The notes beneath the pieces are model-generated. The model searched no databases, had not been told where the DNA came from, and saw only the letters and a program-made list of their open reading frames with translations. Source: Burkholderiales bacterium (GTDB lineage: Bacteria > Pseudomonadota > Gammaproteobacteria > Burkholderiales > Burkholderiaceae_C). From it: a DNA stretch of 54,710 nucleotides. Positions 1 to 7,327 of the stretch are shown in pieces. The position numbers were made by a program, and so were the translations under genes. Numbering within the stretch: position 1 is the first letter of the stretch; the number at the start of each line of letters is the position of its first letter. Where the stretch lies: the NCBI GenBank assembly GCA_027484405.1, contig JAIXTA010000027.1:1-54710 (forward strand), written 5' to 3'.

Positions 1-789
1 CCCATCCCGCGCACCCTGGCCATGACCTACTACGCGGATCTCGATGTCTCGGTGATCGACGAGATGCCCCCGGGCCGCACGCCCATCGTGACCAAGGTGT
101 TTGCGATGGAGAAGAAGGACGAGGTGGTGGAGCGTGTGCGCCAGTGGGCGAGCTCGGGGCAGGTGTACTGGGTGGTGCCGCTGGTGGAAGAAAGCGAGAT
201 GCTCGAGCTGCAGAACGCGCTCGACGCCCATGCCCAGCTGTCCGAGGAACTGGCGCCCATTCCCGTGGGCCTCGTCCATGGGCGGCTGACGCCCGCCGAG
301 AAGCAGGCCGTCATGGATGAGTTTGTGGCCGGCCGCCTGCGCGTGCTGGTGGCCACCACGGTGATCGAGGTCGGCGTGGACGTGCCGGCGGCCTCGCTCA
401 TGGTCATCGAGCATGCCGAGCGCTTTGGCCTGGCCCAGCTGCACCAGCTGCGCGGCCGCGTGGGGCGCGGCGCGGCGGAATCGGCCTGTGTGCTGCTGTA
501 TGCCAGTCCACTGTCACCCACCGCCAAGGAGCGCCTGAAGGTGATGCGCGAGACCACGGACGGCTTCGAGATCGCCCGGCGCGACCTGCAGCTGCGCGGG
601 CCCGGCGAATTCCTCGGCAGCCGCCAGAGCGGCCTGGCCCTGCTGCGCTTCGCCGACCTGGAGGAAGACCAGGCCTGGGTGGCCGCTGCACAGGACTGCG
701 CCAGCGATTTGCTCGCTCGCGACCCCCACGCCGTGCAGGAATGCCTGCGCTGGTGGATGGGTGGGCGCGAACATTTCTTGAAAGCATGA
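1..789 (+). CDS. recG: ATP-dependent DNA helicase RecG, C-terminal part
   Basis: This is the 3' end of recG; the frame is already open at base 1, so the N-terminal wedge domain and first helicase domain lie outside the window. RecG remodels stalled replication forks and Holliday junctions. The visible 262 residues hold the second helicase domain: the VSVIDEMPPGRTPI stretch, the VEVGVDVP segment (motif V) and QLRGRVGRG (motif VI), followed by the RecG tail with RRDLQLRGPGEFLGSRQSG. The stop lies inside a small hairpin. Recognition is secure; only the length is limited by the window edge. Confidence 0.97.
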   Translation, partial: PIPRTLAMTYYADLDVSVIDEMPPGRTPIVTKVFAMEKKDEVVERVRQWASSGQVYWVVPLVEESEMLELQNALDAHAQLSEELAPIPVGLVHGRLTPAEKQAVMDEFVAGRLRVLVATTVIEVGVDVPAASLMVIEHAERFGLAQLHQLRGRVGRGAAESACVLLYASPLSPTAKERLKVMRETTDGFEIARRDLQLRGPGEFLGSRQSGLALLRFADLEEDQAWVAAAQDCASDLLARDPHAVQECLRWWMGGREHFLKA

Positions 790-903
790 GCGTGCTTGCA
801 CGCTCACGCTTTCAGCTGCAGGTGTGGGGCACCCCAACCTGCCACCTTCCGGCTTGCAAGCCGGTCGGACTCGACAGGCACCACACCGTCCGCAGGGACG
901 GTG
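787..903 (+). terminator. Cluster of three hairpins after recG
   Basis: Three perfect inverted repeats follow each other: 787-806 (9-base arms, beginning on the recG stop codon), 849-864 (a 16-base palindrome) and 884-903 (8-base arms, 4-base loop). None has a T-tract, so a classical intrinsic terminator is not shown. They could end recG transcription with a factor, or fold in the leader of the next gene. Confidence 0.4.
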
Positions 904-958
904 CGGTGTCCCGCCTCATCCCCCGCCCACAGGGGAGCGGACACGACAAGGAACTGCG

Positions 959-1819
959 ATGAAGTTTGTGCGCTACGGCCCCAAGGGCAAGGAAATCCCC
1001 GGCGTCATCGACGGCAGCGGCACGCTGTATTCGCTGGCGGATGTGGTCAAGGACATCGACGGCGATGCGCTCGCGGCCGATCTGCCAGCGCGGGTGCGCA
1101 GCATCGGCTGGAATGGCTTGCCCGAAGTGACCACATCGCCCGAGGGCGGCTGGCGCTGGGGCAGCTGCATTGCGCGGCCGGGCAAGTTTGTGGGCATCGG
1201 CCTGAACTATGCGGACCACGCCCGCGAAGCCGGCCTGCCGATTCCCACCGAGCCGATCATCTTCCTCAAGGCCTCAAGCAGCATCAGCGGCCCGACCGAC
1301 CCCATCATCAAGCCGCCGCACTCCACCAAGCTGGACTGGGAGGTGGAGCTGGGCGTGGTGATCGGCAAGACCGCACGCCATGTGAGCGTGGACGGGGCCC
1401 TGAGCCATGTGGCCGGCTACTGCGTGGTGAACGACGTGAGCGAGCGCAACTTCCAGATGGAACGCGGCGGCACCTGGGACAAGGGCAAGGGCTACGACAG
1501 CTTCGGCCCCACCGGCCCCTGGCTCGTCACGCCCGACGAGGTGCCCGACCCGCAGGCGCTCACGCTCTGGCTGGACGTGAATGGCAACCGCGCGCAGAGC
1601 GGCAGCACCGCCACCATGATCTTCAACGTGGCACAGATCATCAGCTACGTCAGCGAATACATGACGCTCGAACCCGGTGACCTGATTACCACCGGCACGC
1701 CGCCCGGCGTGGGCATGGGCTTCAAGCCGCCGGTGTTCCTGGACGTGGGCGACGTGCTGACCCTGGGCATCGAAGGCCTGGGCAGCCAGCGCCAGGAGGT
1801 GGTGGCGTGGTCGCGTTGA
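959..1819 (+). CDS. Fumarylacetoacetate hydrolase family protein
   Basis: A 286-residue FAH-superfamily enzyme, which cleaves or hydrolyses C-C bonds in acylpyruvate or 2-keto-3-deoxy sugar-acid type substrates using a divalent metal. The usual core is seen: KFVGIGLNYADHA, the metal-ligand segment DWEVELGVVIGK, NDVSERNFQ and the C-terminal GDLITTGTPPGVG. The start at 959 is chosen because AAGGAA lies just upstream; a longer open frame reaches back to 824 but has no family similarity. Length is normal for the 2,4-diketo-3-deoxy-L-fuconate hydrolase / ureidoglycolate-lyase-annotated branch. The neighbours do not reveal the substrate. Confidence 0.92.
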   Translation: MKFVRYGPKGKEIPGVIDGSGTLYSLADVVKDIDGDALAADLPARVRSIGWNGLPEVTTSPEGGWRWGSCIARPGKFVGIGLNYADHAREAGLPIPTEPIIFLKASSSISGPTDPIIKPPHSTKLDWEVELGVVIGKTARHVSVDGALSHVAGYCVVNDVSERNFQMERGGTWDKGKGYDSFGPTGPWLVTPDEVPDPQALTLWLDVNGNRAQSGSTATMIFNVAQIISYVSEYMTLEPGDLITTGTPPGVGMGFKPPVFLDVGDVLTLGIEGLGSQRQEVVAWSR

Positions 1820-1823
1820 ATTG

Positions 1824-1893
1824 CTTCTCGCTTGTCCCATGCGGCTTTCCAGCCATTTTTGGCTGGAGAACGGGTCTGCAAGCCCATCTTCAC
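1824..1893 (+). repeat. Dispersed hairpin repeat, copy A
   Basis: First copy of a window-wide intergenic palindrome family. It begins with TCTCGCTTGTCCCATGCGG and forms the stem TTCCAGCC / GGCTGGAGAA with an A-T-rich loop. The tail is the AAGCCCATCTT variant. It starts 5 bases after the stop of the FAH-family gene and ends 17 bases before oxyR. Its orientation relative to the upstream gene is opposite to most other copies. Confidence 0.8.
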
Positions 1894-1909
1894 TTTCAGG
1901 AGTCTGCGC

Positions 1910-2854
1910 ATGACGCTCACTGAACTGCGTTACATCGTGGCCGTGGCCAAGGAGAAGCACTTCGGCCGCGCGGCCGAAACCTGCTTTGTTTCTCAACCCA
2001 CGCTGTCGGTCGCCATCAAGAAGCTCGAAGAGGAGCTGGGCGTGGTGCTCTTCGAGCGCGGCTCCACCGAGGTGTCGGTCACGCCCATGGGCGGGCAGAT
2101 CGTCGAGCAGGCGCGCCGCGTGCTGGAGGAGGCCGGCCGCATCAAGGAACTCGCCAAGAGCGGCAAGAACCCGCTCTCGGGGCCGCTGAAGCTGGGCATC
2201 ATCTACACCATCGGGCCCTACCTGCTGCCGCGCCTGGTGCCGGCGATCATGAAGGCCGCGCCGCAGATGCCCCTGCTGCTGCAGGAAAACTTCACCATGA
2301 AGCTGATCGACATGCTGCGCGCCGGCGAGATCGACTGCGCCATCATGGCCCTGCCGCTGCCCGACGCCGGCCTCATGCTTCAGCCCCTGTACGACGAACC
2401 CTTCGTCGTAGCTGTACCCGCCGGCCATGCCTGGGAAAGCCGCAAGAGCGTCACCGCCACGGAGTTGAAGAGCGAGACCATGCTCATGCTCGGCGTGGGC
2501 CACTGCTTCCGCGACCAGGTGCTCGAGGTCTGCCCGGAGATGGCGCGCTTTGCCGCCGGCGCCGACGGTGTGCAGAAGAGCTTCGAGGGCTCCTCGCTGG
2601 AGACCATCCGCCACATGGTCGCCGGCGGCATTGGCGTGACTGTGCTGCCCGCCAGCTCCGTGCCCGAGAAGCCCAGCAAGCGCGACCTGCTGCGCTACGT
2701 GCCCTTCGAGAAGCCCGTGCCCGACCGCCGCGTGGTGCTGGCCTGGCGCAAGAGCTTCACGCGCCTGCCCGCCGTGGAGGCCGTGCGCCGTGCCGTGCTC
2801 GACAGCGAGCTGCCGGGCGTGCGCATGCTCGACGAGGCGGCCAAGCCGCAATGA
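1910..2854 (+). CDS. oxyR: Hydrogen-peroxide-sensing LysR regulator OxyR
   Basis: A 314-residue LysR-type regulator. Residues 1-60 form the winged HTH (MTLTELRYIVAVAKEKHFG, SQPTLSVAIKKLEEELG), followed by the linker helix and a two-lobed sensor domain. The peroxide-reactive pair is visible in GHCFRDQVLEVC: Cys199 and Cys208, at the same numbers as in E. coli OxyR. OxyR oxidised by peroxide activates catalase, alkyl-hydroperoxide reductase and Dps genes, and dps lies directly downstream in the same direction. The start at 1910 follows a CAGGAG ribosome site; a frame open back to 1832 runs through the repeat and is not used. Confidence 0.97.
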   Translation: MTLTELRYIVAVAKEKHFGRAAETCFVSQPTLSVAIKKLEEELGVVLFERGSTEVSVTPMGGQIVEQARRVLEEAGRIKELAKSGKNPLSGPLKLGIIYTIGPYLLPRLVPAIMKAAPQMPLLLQENFTMKLIDMLRAGEIDCAIMALPLPDAGLMLQPLYDEPFVVAVPAGHAWESRKSVTATELKSETMLMLGVGHCFRDQVLEVCPEMARFAAGADGVQKSFEGSSLETIRHMVAGGIGVTVLPASSVPEKPSKRDLLRYVPFEKPVPDRRVVLAWRKSFTRLPAVEAVRRAVLDSELPGVRMLDEAAKPQ

Positions 2855-2959
2855 GCGCTGCCGAACACATGCACGGAACCTGCCGCGTGTAGGCTTGCTT
2901 CATCCACACACCAACCACACACTCCACCCAGACCCTGATCCCCTCCGAAGGAGAACCCC

Positions 2960-3478
2960 ATGGCCAAGAAGTCTGCCGCCAAAGCGGCCGTGTCCCCCGC
3001 AAGCACCTCGATGATCGACATCGGCATCAGTGCCAAGGACCGCGAGAAGATTGCCGAAGGCCTCTCGCACCTGCTGGCCGACACCTACACGCTCTACCTG
3101 ATGACGCACAACTTCCACTGGAACGTCACCGGCCCGCAGTTCAACACCCTGCACGCCATGTTCATGACGCAGTACACCGAGCTGTGGAACGCCGTGGATC
3201 CGATCGCCGAGCGCATCCGTGCCCTGGGCTTTCACGCACCCGGCACCTATGCGCAGTTCGGCATGCTGTCGTCCATCAAGGAGCCGGCGGGCGTGCCCAA
3301 GGCCACTGAAATGATCAGCCTGCTGCACCGCGGCCATGAGGCCGTGGCCAAGACCGCCCGCGCCGTGTTCCCGCTGGCCGACAAGGCCGACGACCAGCCC
3401 ACCGCCGACCTCATCACCCAGCGCCTGGACATCCACGAAAAGACCGCCTGGATGCTGCGTTCCCTCCTGGAAAGCTGA
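2960..3478 (+). CDS. dps: Dps-family DNA-protecting ferritin-like protein
   Basis: A 172-residue Dps/miniferritin. It forms dodecamers that bind DNA and oxidise and store iron with peroxide, protecting the nucleoid. The ferroxidase signature [12 protein letters not shown] with the following [17 protein letters not shown] is clear. The first 20 residues are lysine- and alanine-rich ([10 protein letters not shown]), as in Dps proteins that bind DNA through the tail. A strong GAAGGAG site precedes the ATG. Placed just behind oxyR, it is very likely part of the peroxide regulon; this is inferred from position, as I did not identify an OxyR site. Confidence 0.96.
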   Translation: MAKKSAAKAAVSPASTSMIDIGISAKDREKIAEGLSHLLADTYTLYLMTHNFHWNVTGPQFNTLHAMFMTQYTELWNAVDPIAERIRALGFHAPGTYAQFGMLSSIKEPAGVPKATEMISLLHRGHEAVAKTARAVFPLADKADDQPTADLITQRLDIHEKTAWMLRSLLES

Positions 3479-3520
3479 TTGCCCCTGCCGCAGGGCTATC
3501 CTGCGGCCCATCCATGCCAC

Positions 3521-3545
3521 GCGCCGCACCTGCGGCGCTTTTTTT
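3521..3545 (+). terminator. Rho-independent terminator of dps
   Basis: GCGCCGCA / TGCGGCGC arms are followed at once by seven T, a textbook intrinsic terminator. It ends three bases before the ubiA start codon, which leaves no room for a normal ribosome site upstream of ubiA. Confidence 0.9.
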
Positions 3546-3548
3546 GAC

Positions 3549-4406
3549 ATGCAAGAACGTCTCAAGCTCTACCTGCTGCTGATCCGCTGGGACAAGCCCG
3601 TGGGCACGCTGCTGCTGCTCTGGCCCACGCTCTGGGCGCTGTGGATCGCGGCCAATGGCGTGCCGCCTCTGGGCACGCTCATCGTGTTCGTGCTCGGCAC
3701 CTTTCTGATGCGCTCAGCCGGCTGCGCCATCAACGACTACGCCGACCGCGACTTTGACCGCCATGTGCAGCGCACCGAGCAGCGCGTGCTCACCAGCGGC
3801 AAGATCAGCGCCAAGGAGGCCGTGGCTGTGGCGGTGGTCTTGTCGCTCATGGCCTTTGCGCTCGTGCTCACGCAGAACGCGCTCACCGTGCAGCTGTCCT
3901 TTGCCGCGCTGGCGGTGGCCGCCACCTATCCGTTCTTCAAGCGGTTCTTTGGCATGCCGCAGCTGGTGCTGGGCGTGGCGTTCTCCTTCGGCATCCCCAT
4001 GGCCTTTGCAGCGGTGCAGGGCGGCATTCCGCCCATGGCCTGGGGGCTGTTTGCGGCCAACCTGATCTGGACGCTGGGCTACGACACCGCCTATGCCATG
4101 GCCGACAAGCCGGACGACCTCAAGCTCGGTCTCAAGACCTCGGCCATCACCTTCGGCCGCTTTGATGCTGCGGCCGTCATGGTCTGCCACATCCTGTTCA
4201 TCGGCATGATGGCCCTGGCCATCGAGTACATGGGCATGGGCCTGGCCGCATGGATCGGCCTGGCCGTGGCGGCGGCCCTGTGCGGCGTGCAGGCGCCCAA
4301 GGTCTTCAGCCGCGACCGCGCGGCCTGCTTTGCCGCCTTCAAGTCGAACCACTGGGTGGGGCTGGCGCTGTTTGCGGGGATTGCGCTGCAGTTTGTGTTG
4401 CGCTGA
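3549..4406 (+). CDS. ubiA: 4-hydroxybenzoate polyprenyltransferase UbiA
   Basis: A 285-residue integral-membrane prenyltransferase that joins a polyprenyl chain to 4-hydroxybenzoate in ubiquinone synthesis. The first aspartate-rich motif is NDYADRDFD (near residue 60) and the second lies in DTAYAMADKPDDLKLG; about eight to nine hydrophobic segments are visible. The N terminus MQERLKLYLLLIRWDKPVGT aligns with the family, so the ATG at 3549 is preferred. However, it stands three bases behind the T-tract of the dps terminator and has no Shine-Dalgarno sequence. Translation may be leaderless-like or depend on read-through or an upstream promoter. Confidence 0.96.
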   Translation: MQERLKLYLLLIRWDKPVGTLLLLWPTLWALWIAANGVPPLGTLIVFVLGTFLMRSAGCAINDYADRDFDRHVQRTEQRVLTSGKISAKEAVAVAVVLSLMAFALVLTQNALTVQLSFAALAVAATYPFFKRFFGMPQLVLGVAFSFGIPMAFAAVQGGIPPMAWGLFAANLIWTLGYDTAYAMADKPDDLKLGLKTSAITFGRFDAAAVMVCHILFIGMMALAIEYMGMGLAAWIGLAVAAALCGVQAPKVFSRDRAACFAAFKSNHWVGLALFAGIALQFVLR

Positions 4407-4570
4407 GTGGCCCGGTCCGCGCTGCATCACGGCGCACTGTTCGCCATGGCAAACACGCAGCAGGACTTACCCGAAGTTACGCCCCGCGCATGGATTCCCG
4501 GTGAGGGATCGCCGACAATTTATCAACGCAACCTCGTCACCCGACCGCAGTGTCGGGGCCGCCTCCTCCG

Positions 4571-5125
4571 ATGCCCTTCCGAGATCAACCCGTCGCCACC
4601 TTCGACGACCCGATCGAGATGCTCAGCGTCTGTCACGGCCGCATGCAGCACGCCTTGGACACCCTGCGCCGTCTGGAAGCCTTCCTGGCCACGCGCGGCC
4701 CCAGTGAAGAATCGGCCAGTGCCGCGTCGTCCGTGCTGCGCTATTTCGACATCGCTGCGCCCCTGCATCACCAGGACGAAGATGAAGACGTCTATCCCGC
4801 GCTGCGTGCCTGCGTCGCTGAAGACGACCCCCTGCGCCTGACCATCGACGAGCTTGTCGAGGAGCACAGCAAGCTCGACGAGCTCTGGGCCTTCCTGCGG
4901 GTTGATCTGCAGAGCGTTGCGGCTGGCGAACCCGTCCAGCTCGACGGCCAGCTCGTGCGCCAGTTCCGTGACGCCACGCAGCGTCATCTGGCCATCGAAG
5001 ACAGCGTCGTGCTGCCCTATGCGCAGCGCCTGCTGCCTGCAAACGCGCGCCGCACCGTGGGCCGCGCCATGGCCCAGCGCCGCGGTCTGGATCTGCCCGA
5101 GAAGGAAGTCGAGAAGCAGGCCTGA
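4571..5125 (+). CDS. Hemerythrin-like HHE-domain protein
   Basis: A 184-residue helical protein of the hemerythrin HHE cation-binding family, expected to hold a di-iron centre and sense or handle O2, NO or peroxide. Candidate ligands are H in SVCHGRM, HHQDEDEDVYP, ELVEEHSKLDELW and TQRHLAIEDSVVLP. The ATG at 4571 gives the natural start; a GTG at 4550 in the same frame is the alternative. It is an independent gene, convergent with the NYN gene, and lies near oxyR/dps, which fits an oxidative-stress neighbourhood but proves nothing. Confidence 0.88.
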   Translation: MPFRDQPVATFDDPIEMLSVCHGRMQHALDTLRRLEAFLATRGPSEESASAASSVLRYFDIAAPLHHQDEDEDVYPALRACVAEDDPLRLTIDELVEEHSKLDELWAFLRVDLQSVAAGEPVQLDGQLVRQFRDATQRHLAIEDSVVLPYAQRLLPANARRTVGRAMAQRRGLDLPEKEVEKQA

Positions 5126-5147
5126 GTGCTGCCGCGCGTCAATTGCC

Positions 5148-5897
5148 TTACGCGCCGTTTCCGCTCTTCAGCTTGGTTTTCTTGTCGCGCACCAGCACGC
5201 CCTTCTCACGGCGTACGGTCTCAAAAAGGCCAATCGCCTCAACAAGGTCGCTCAGCTTTGCGTAGCCGTAGTTGCGCGCCTGAAACTCCGGCGCCTGCTT
5301 GGACACATTGGAGCCCACGCCACCCAAGTGAGCCCACCCATCCTCGTCCGAGGTTTCCTCGATCGCCTTACGGATGAGGTTCATCAGGCGCGTGTCCTGC
5401 CGGAGTTCCTTGGCCGATTTGGCCTTGGCGGCCTCGGGCTCGTTCTCCGCAGGCAGGAACACCTCGGTGTAGATGAAGCGGTCGCAGGCGCTTACAAAGG
5501 GCTTGGGCGTCTTCTTCTCGCCGAAGCCCATGACGCGCTTGCCGGCCTCGCGCAGGCGTGCCGCCAGGCGCGTGAAGTCACTGTCGCTGGAGACGATGCA
5601 GAAGCCGTCGTAAGTGCCTGAATACAGCAGGTCCATGGCATCAATGATCATGGCGCTGTCGGTGGCGTTCTTGCCCGTGGTGTAGCGGAACTGCTGCACC
5701 GGCTGGATGGAATGCTCCAGCAGCACCTGCTTCCAAGCACCCAGATTGGGCGTGGTCCAGTCGCCATAGATGCGCTTCACGCTCGCAACACCAAACTTCG
5801 CCACCTCGGCCAGCAGGCCGTCCACGATGCCGGGGTTCGCGTTGTCTGCGTCAATCAGCACTGCGAGTGAGAGGTTTCCATCGCTTGCAGGCACCAT
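5148..5897 (-). CDS. NYN-domain (PIN-like) RNase with C-terminal LOTUS/OST-HTH domain
   Basis: A 249-residue protein. Residues 10-150 form a NYN/PIN-like nuclease fold: LAVLIDADNANPG with Asp16 and Asp18, NATDSAMIIDAMDLL and IVSSDSDFTRLA give the acidic metal site. The C-terminal third (RLMNLIRKAIEE ... YAKLSDLVEAIGLFE) looks like an OST-HTH/LOTUS RNA-binding winged helix. This LabA/DUF88-like architecture is usually assigned to RNA processing. An AAGGAG site sits upstream of the ATG. The basic tail (DKKTKLKSGNGA) may add RNA affinity. The target is unknown. Confidence 0.85.
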   Translation of the reverse strand: MVPASDGNLSLAVLIDADNANPGIVDGLLAEVAKFGVASVKRIYGDWTTPNLGAWKQVLLEHSIQPVQQFRYTTGKNATDSAMIIDAMDLLYSGTYDGFCIVSSDSDFTRLAARLREAGKRVMGFGEKKTPKPFVSACDRFIYTEVFLPAENEPEAAKAKSAKELRQDTRLMNLIRKAIEETSDEDGWAHLGGVGSNVSKQAPEFQARNYGYAKLSDLVEAIGLFETVRREKGVLVRDKKTKLKSGNGA

Positions 5898-5918
5898 GAC
5901 GTGCTCCTTGGTTGGGCA

Positions 5919-6749
5919 TTACTTCGCCGGCTTCGCCAGCTGCTCGGCCATTTCGGCTGCGCGTTCGCTGGCCTTGTGCAGGGCGGCGGTGATGGTTTCG
6001 CCCACCTTGGCGTCCCACATGTGCGAGAGCGCCGCATAGGTGGTGCCGCCCTTGCTGGTCACGCGTTCGCGCAGGGTGGAGAGCGGTTCCGGGTCCTGCT
6101 TGGCCAGCTCGGCGGCGCCGCGGAAGGCCGCCACCGAGAGCTTGCGTGCTTCATCCGGCGTGAAGCCGAGTTCGATGGCTGCGCGCTCCATGGCTTCCAT
6201 GAAATAGAACACATAGCCCGGGCCGCTGCCGGTAATGGCCGTGATCGGGTCGAGCATGGCTTCTGTGGCCACCCAAATGCGCTCGCCCGTGGCGGCAAAC
6301 ACGGCCTCGGCCGCCGCCTTGTCGGCCGCGCTGCAGCCGGCGGTGGCGTACAGGCCGGTCAGCCCGAGGCCCACCTTGGCCGGCGTGTTGGGCATGGTGC
6401 GCACCACGCGGCTGTGGCCGCCCAGCCAGCTGGCAATCGTCGCGATACGCATGCCCGCGGCGATGCTCACCACCACTGTGTCGGCCTTCAGGAAGGGGCG
6501 TGCCGCCTCGCAGGCGCCCTGCAGGGTCTGCGGCTTGGTGGCCAGCACCCAGAGGCCGCAGTCGCTTAAGCCGGCGGTGGGTTCCGTGGCCGTGGCAATC
6601 CCCTTGGCCACCGACACCTGCCGCGTGGCCTCAAAAGGCTCCACCACAAAGAAGTCAGCCGGGGTGCGGCCTGCGGCCAGCAGGCCGTCGATGATGGCGG
6701 TGGCCATGTTGCCGCCGCCGATGAAGGCGATGCGTGTGGAGAGCGTCAT
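5919..6749 (-). CDS. proC: Pyrroline-5-carboxylate reductase ProC
   Basis: A 276-residue NAD(P)H-dependent enzyme for the last step of proline synthesis. The dinucleotide-binding loop is IAFIGGGNMATAIIDGLL (residues 8-25), and the C-terminal family signature is seen around TSKGGTTYAAL. Length is normal. Its ATG overlaps the stop of the upstream TonB-like gene in an ATGA arrangement, so the two are probably translationally coupled. putA lies upstream on the same strand, but about 100 bases and the TonB-like gene separate them. Confidence 0.97.
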   Translation of the reverse strand: MTLSTRIAFIGGGNMATAIIDGLLAAGRTPADFFVVEPFEATRQVSVAKGIATATEPTAGLSDCGLWVLATKPQTLQGACEAARPFLKADTVVVSIAAGMRIATIASWLGGHSRVVRTMPNTPAKVGLGLTGLYATAGCSAADKAAAEAVFAATGERIWVATEAMLDPITAITGSGPGYVFYFMEAMERAAIELGFTPDEARKLSVAAFRGAAELAKQDPEPLSTLRERVTSKGGTTYAALSHMWDAKVGETITAALHKASERAAEMAEQLAKPAK

Positions 6750-7216
6750 TCCTGGATCTCGTAGCGGAAGGGGAGGCGCACGCGCATGGCCACGGGTGTG
6801 CCGTCGAGCGTGGCCGGGCGGTATTGCGAGCAGAGCACCGAGGCGCGGGCATATTCGGAAAACGCCGGCCCTGGCGTCTGCCGAACTTCGAGCTCGGTCG
6901 GCTTGCCATCGACCTCGATCGTGAATTCCATCAGCACCGTGCCACTGAGCCCTTCCCGCAGCTCCTTCGCCGGGTAAAGCGGCTGTGCGAGCCGCATCTG
7001 CGGCGAGGTGAACGCCGAACCATCGGGCCGCTGCTCCGTCCGGGAGCCGCGCCAGCGCTCCTCGTGCTTGAAGTTGGTGCAGTCCACGGGCGCCGCTGCA
7101 GGCGCGGCCTCAGCCGGCGCGGCGGCTGCGCTGCCTTGTTGTCCCTGCACCCCGCCGTTCAGCAGCATCAGTGCTGCAGCGGCAGCGCCGCGCAGGAATC
7201 CGGCCGCATTGGCCAT
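6746..7216 (-). CDS. Exported TonB C-terminal-domain protein
   Basis: A 156-residue protein with an N-terminal hydrophobic signal segment (about residues 5-25), an Ala/Pro-rich linker and a C-terminal TonB-like domain: QPLYPAKELREGLSGTVLMEFTIEVDGKP ... YARASVLCSQYRPATLDGTPVAMRVRLPFRYE. TonB domains pass membrane energy to outer-membrane receptors, but small stand-alone versions such as this often have no shown transport role. The ribosome site AAGGAG is good. Its coupling to proC has no obvious functional reason. Confidence 0.85.
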   Translation of the reverse strand: MANAAGFLRGAAAAALMLLNGGVQGQQGSAAAAPAEAAPAAAPVDCTNFKHEERWRGSRTEQRPDGSAFTSPQMRLAQPLYPAKELREGLSGTVLMEFTIEVDGKPTELEVRQTPGPAFSEYARASVLCSQYRPATLDGTPVAMRVRLPFRYEIQE

Positions 7217-7297
7217 GACACGCTCCTTGGATCAATCAGCGCCGCAGCATAGCGAGCGGCACGCCGGTGCCGCCCGCCTGCAGCGCTGCATCAAGAT

Positions 7298-7327
7298 CCC
7301 TCAAAACCCCTCAAGACCCCTCAAGAC
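7298..7327 (-). repeat. Three tandem 10-base units at the putA 3' end
   Basis: The unit CCCTCAAGAC occurs three times head to tail (the first with one change). The last unit covers the putA stop codon. Copy-number slippage here would alter only the last codons of PutA. Confidence 0.7.
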
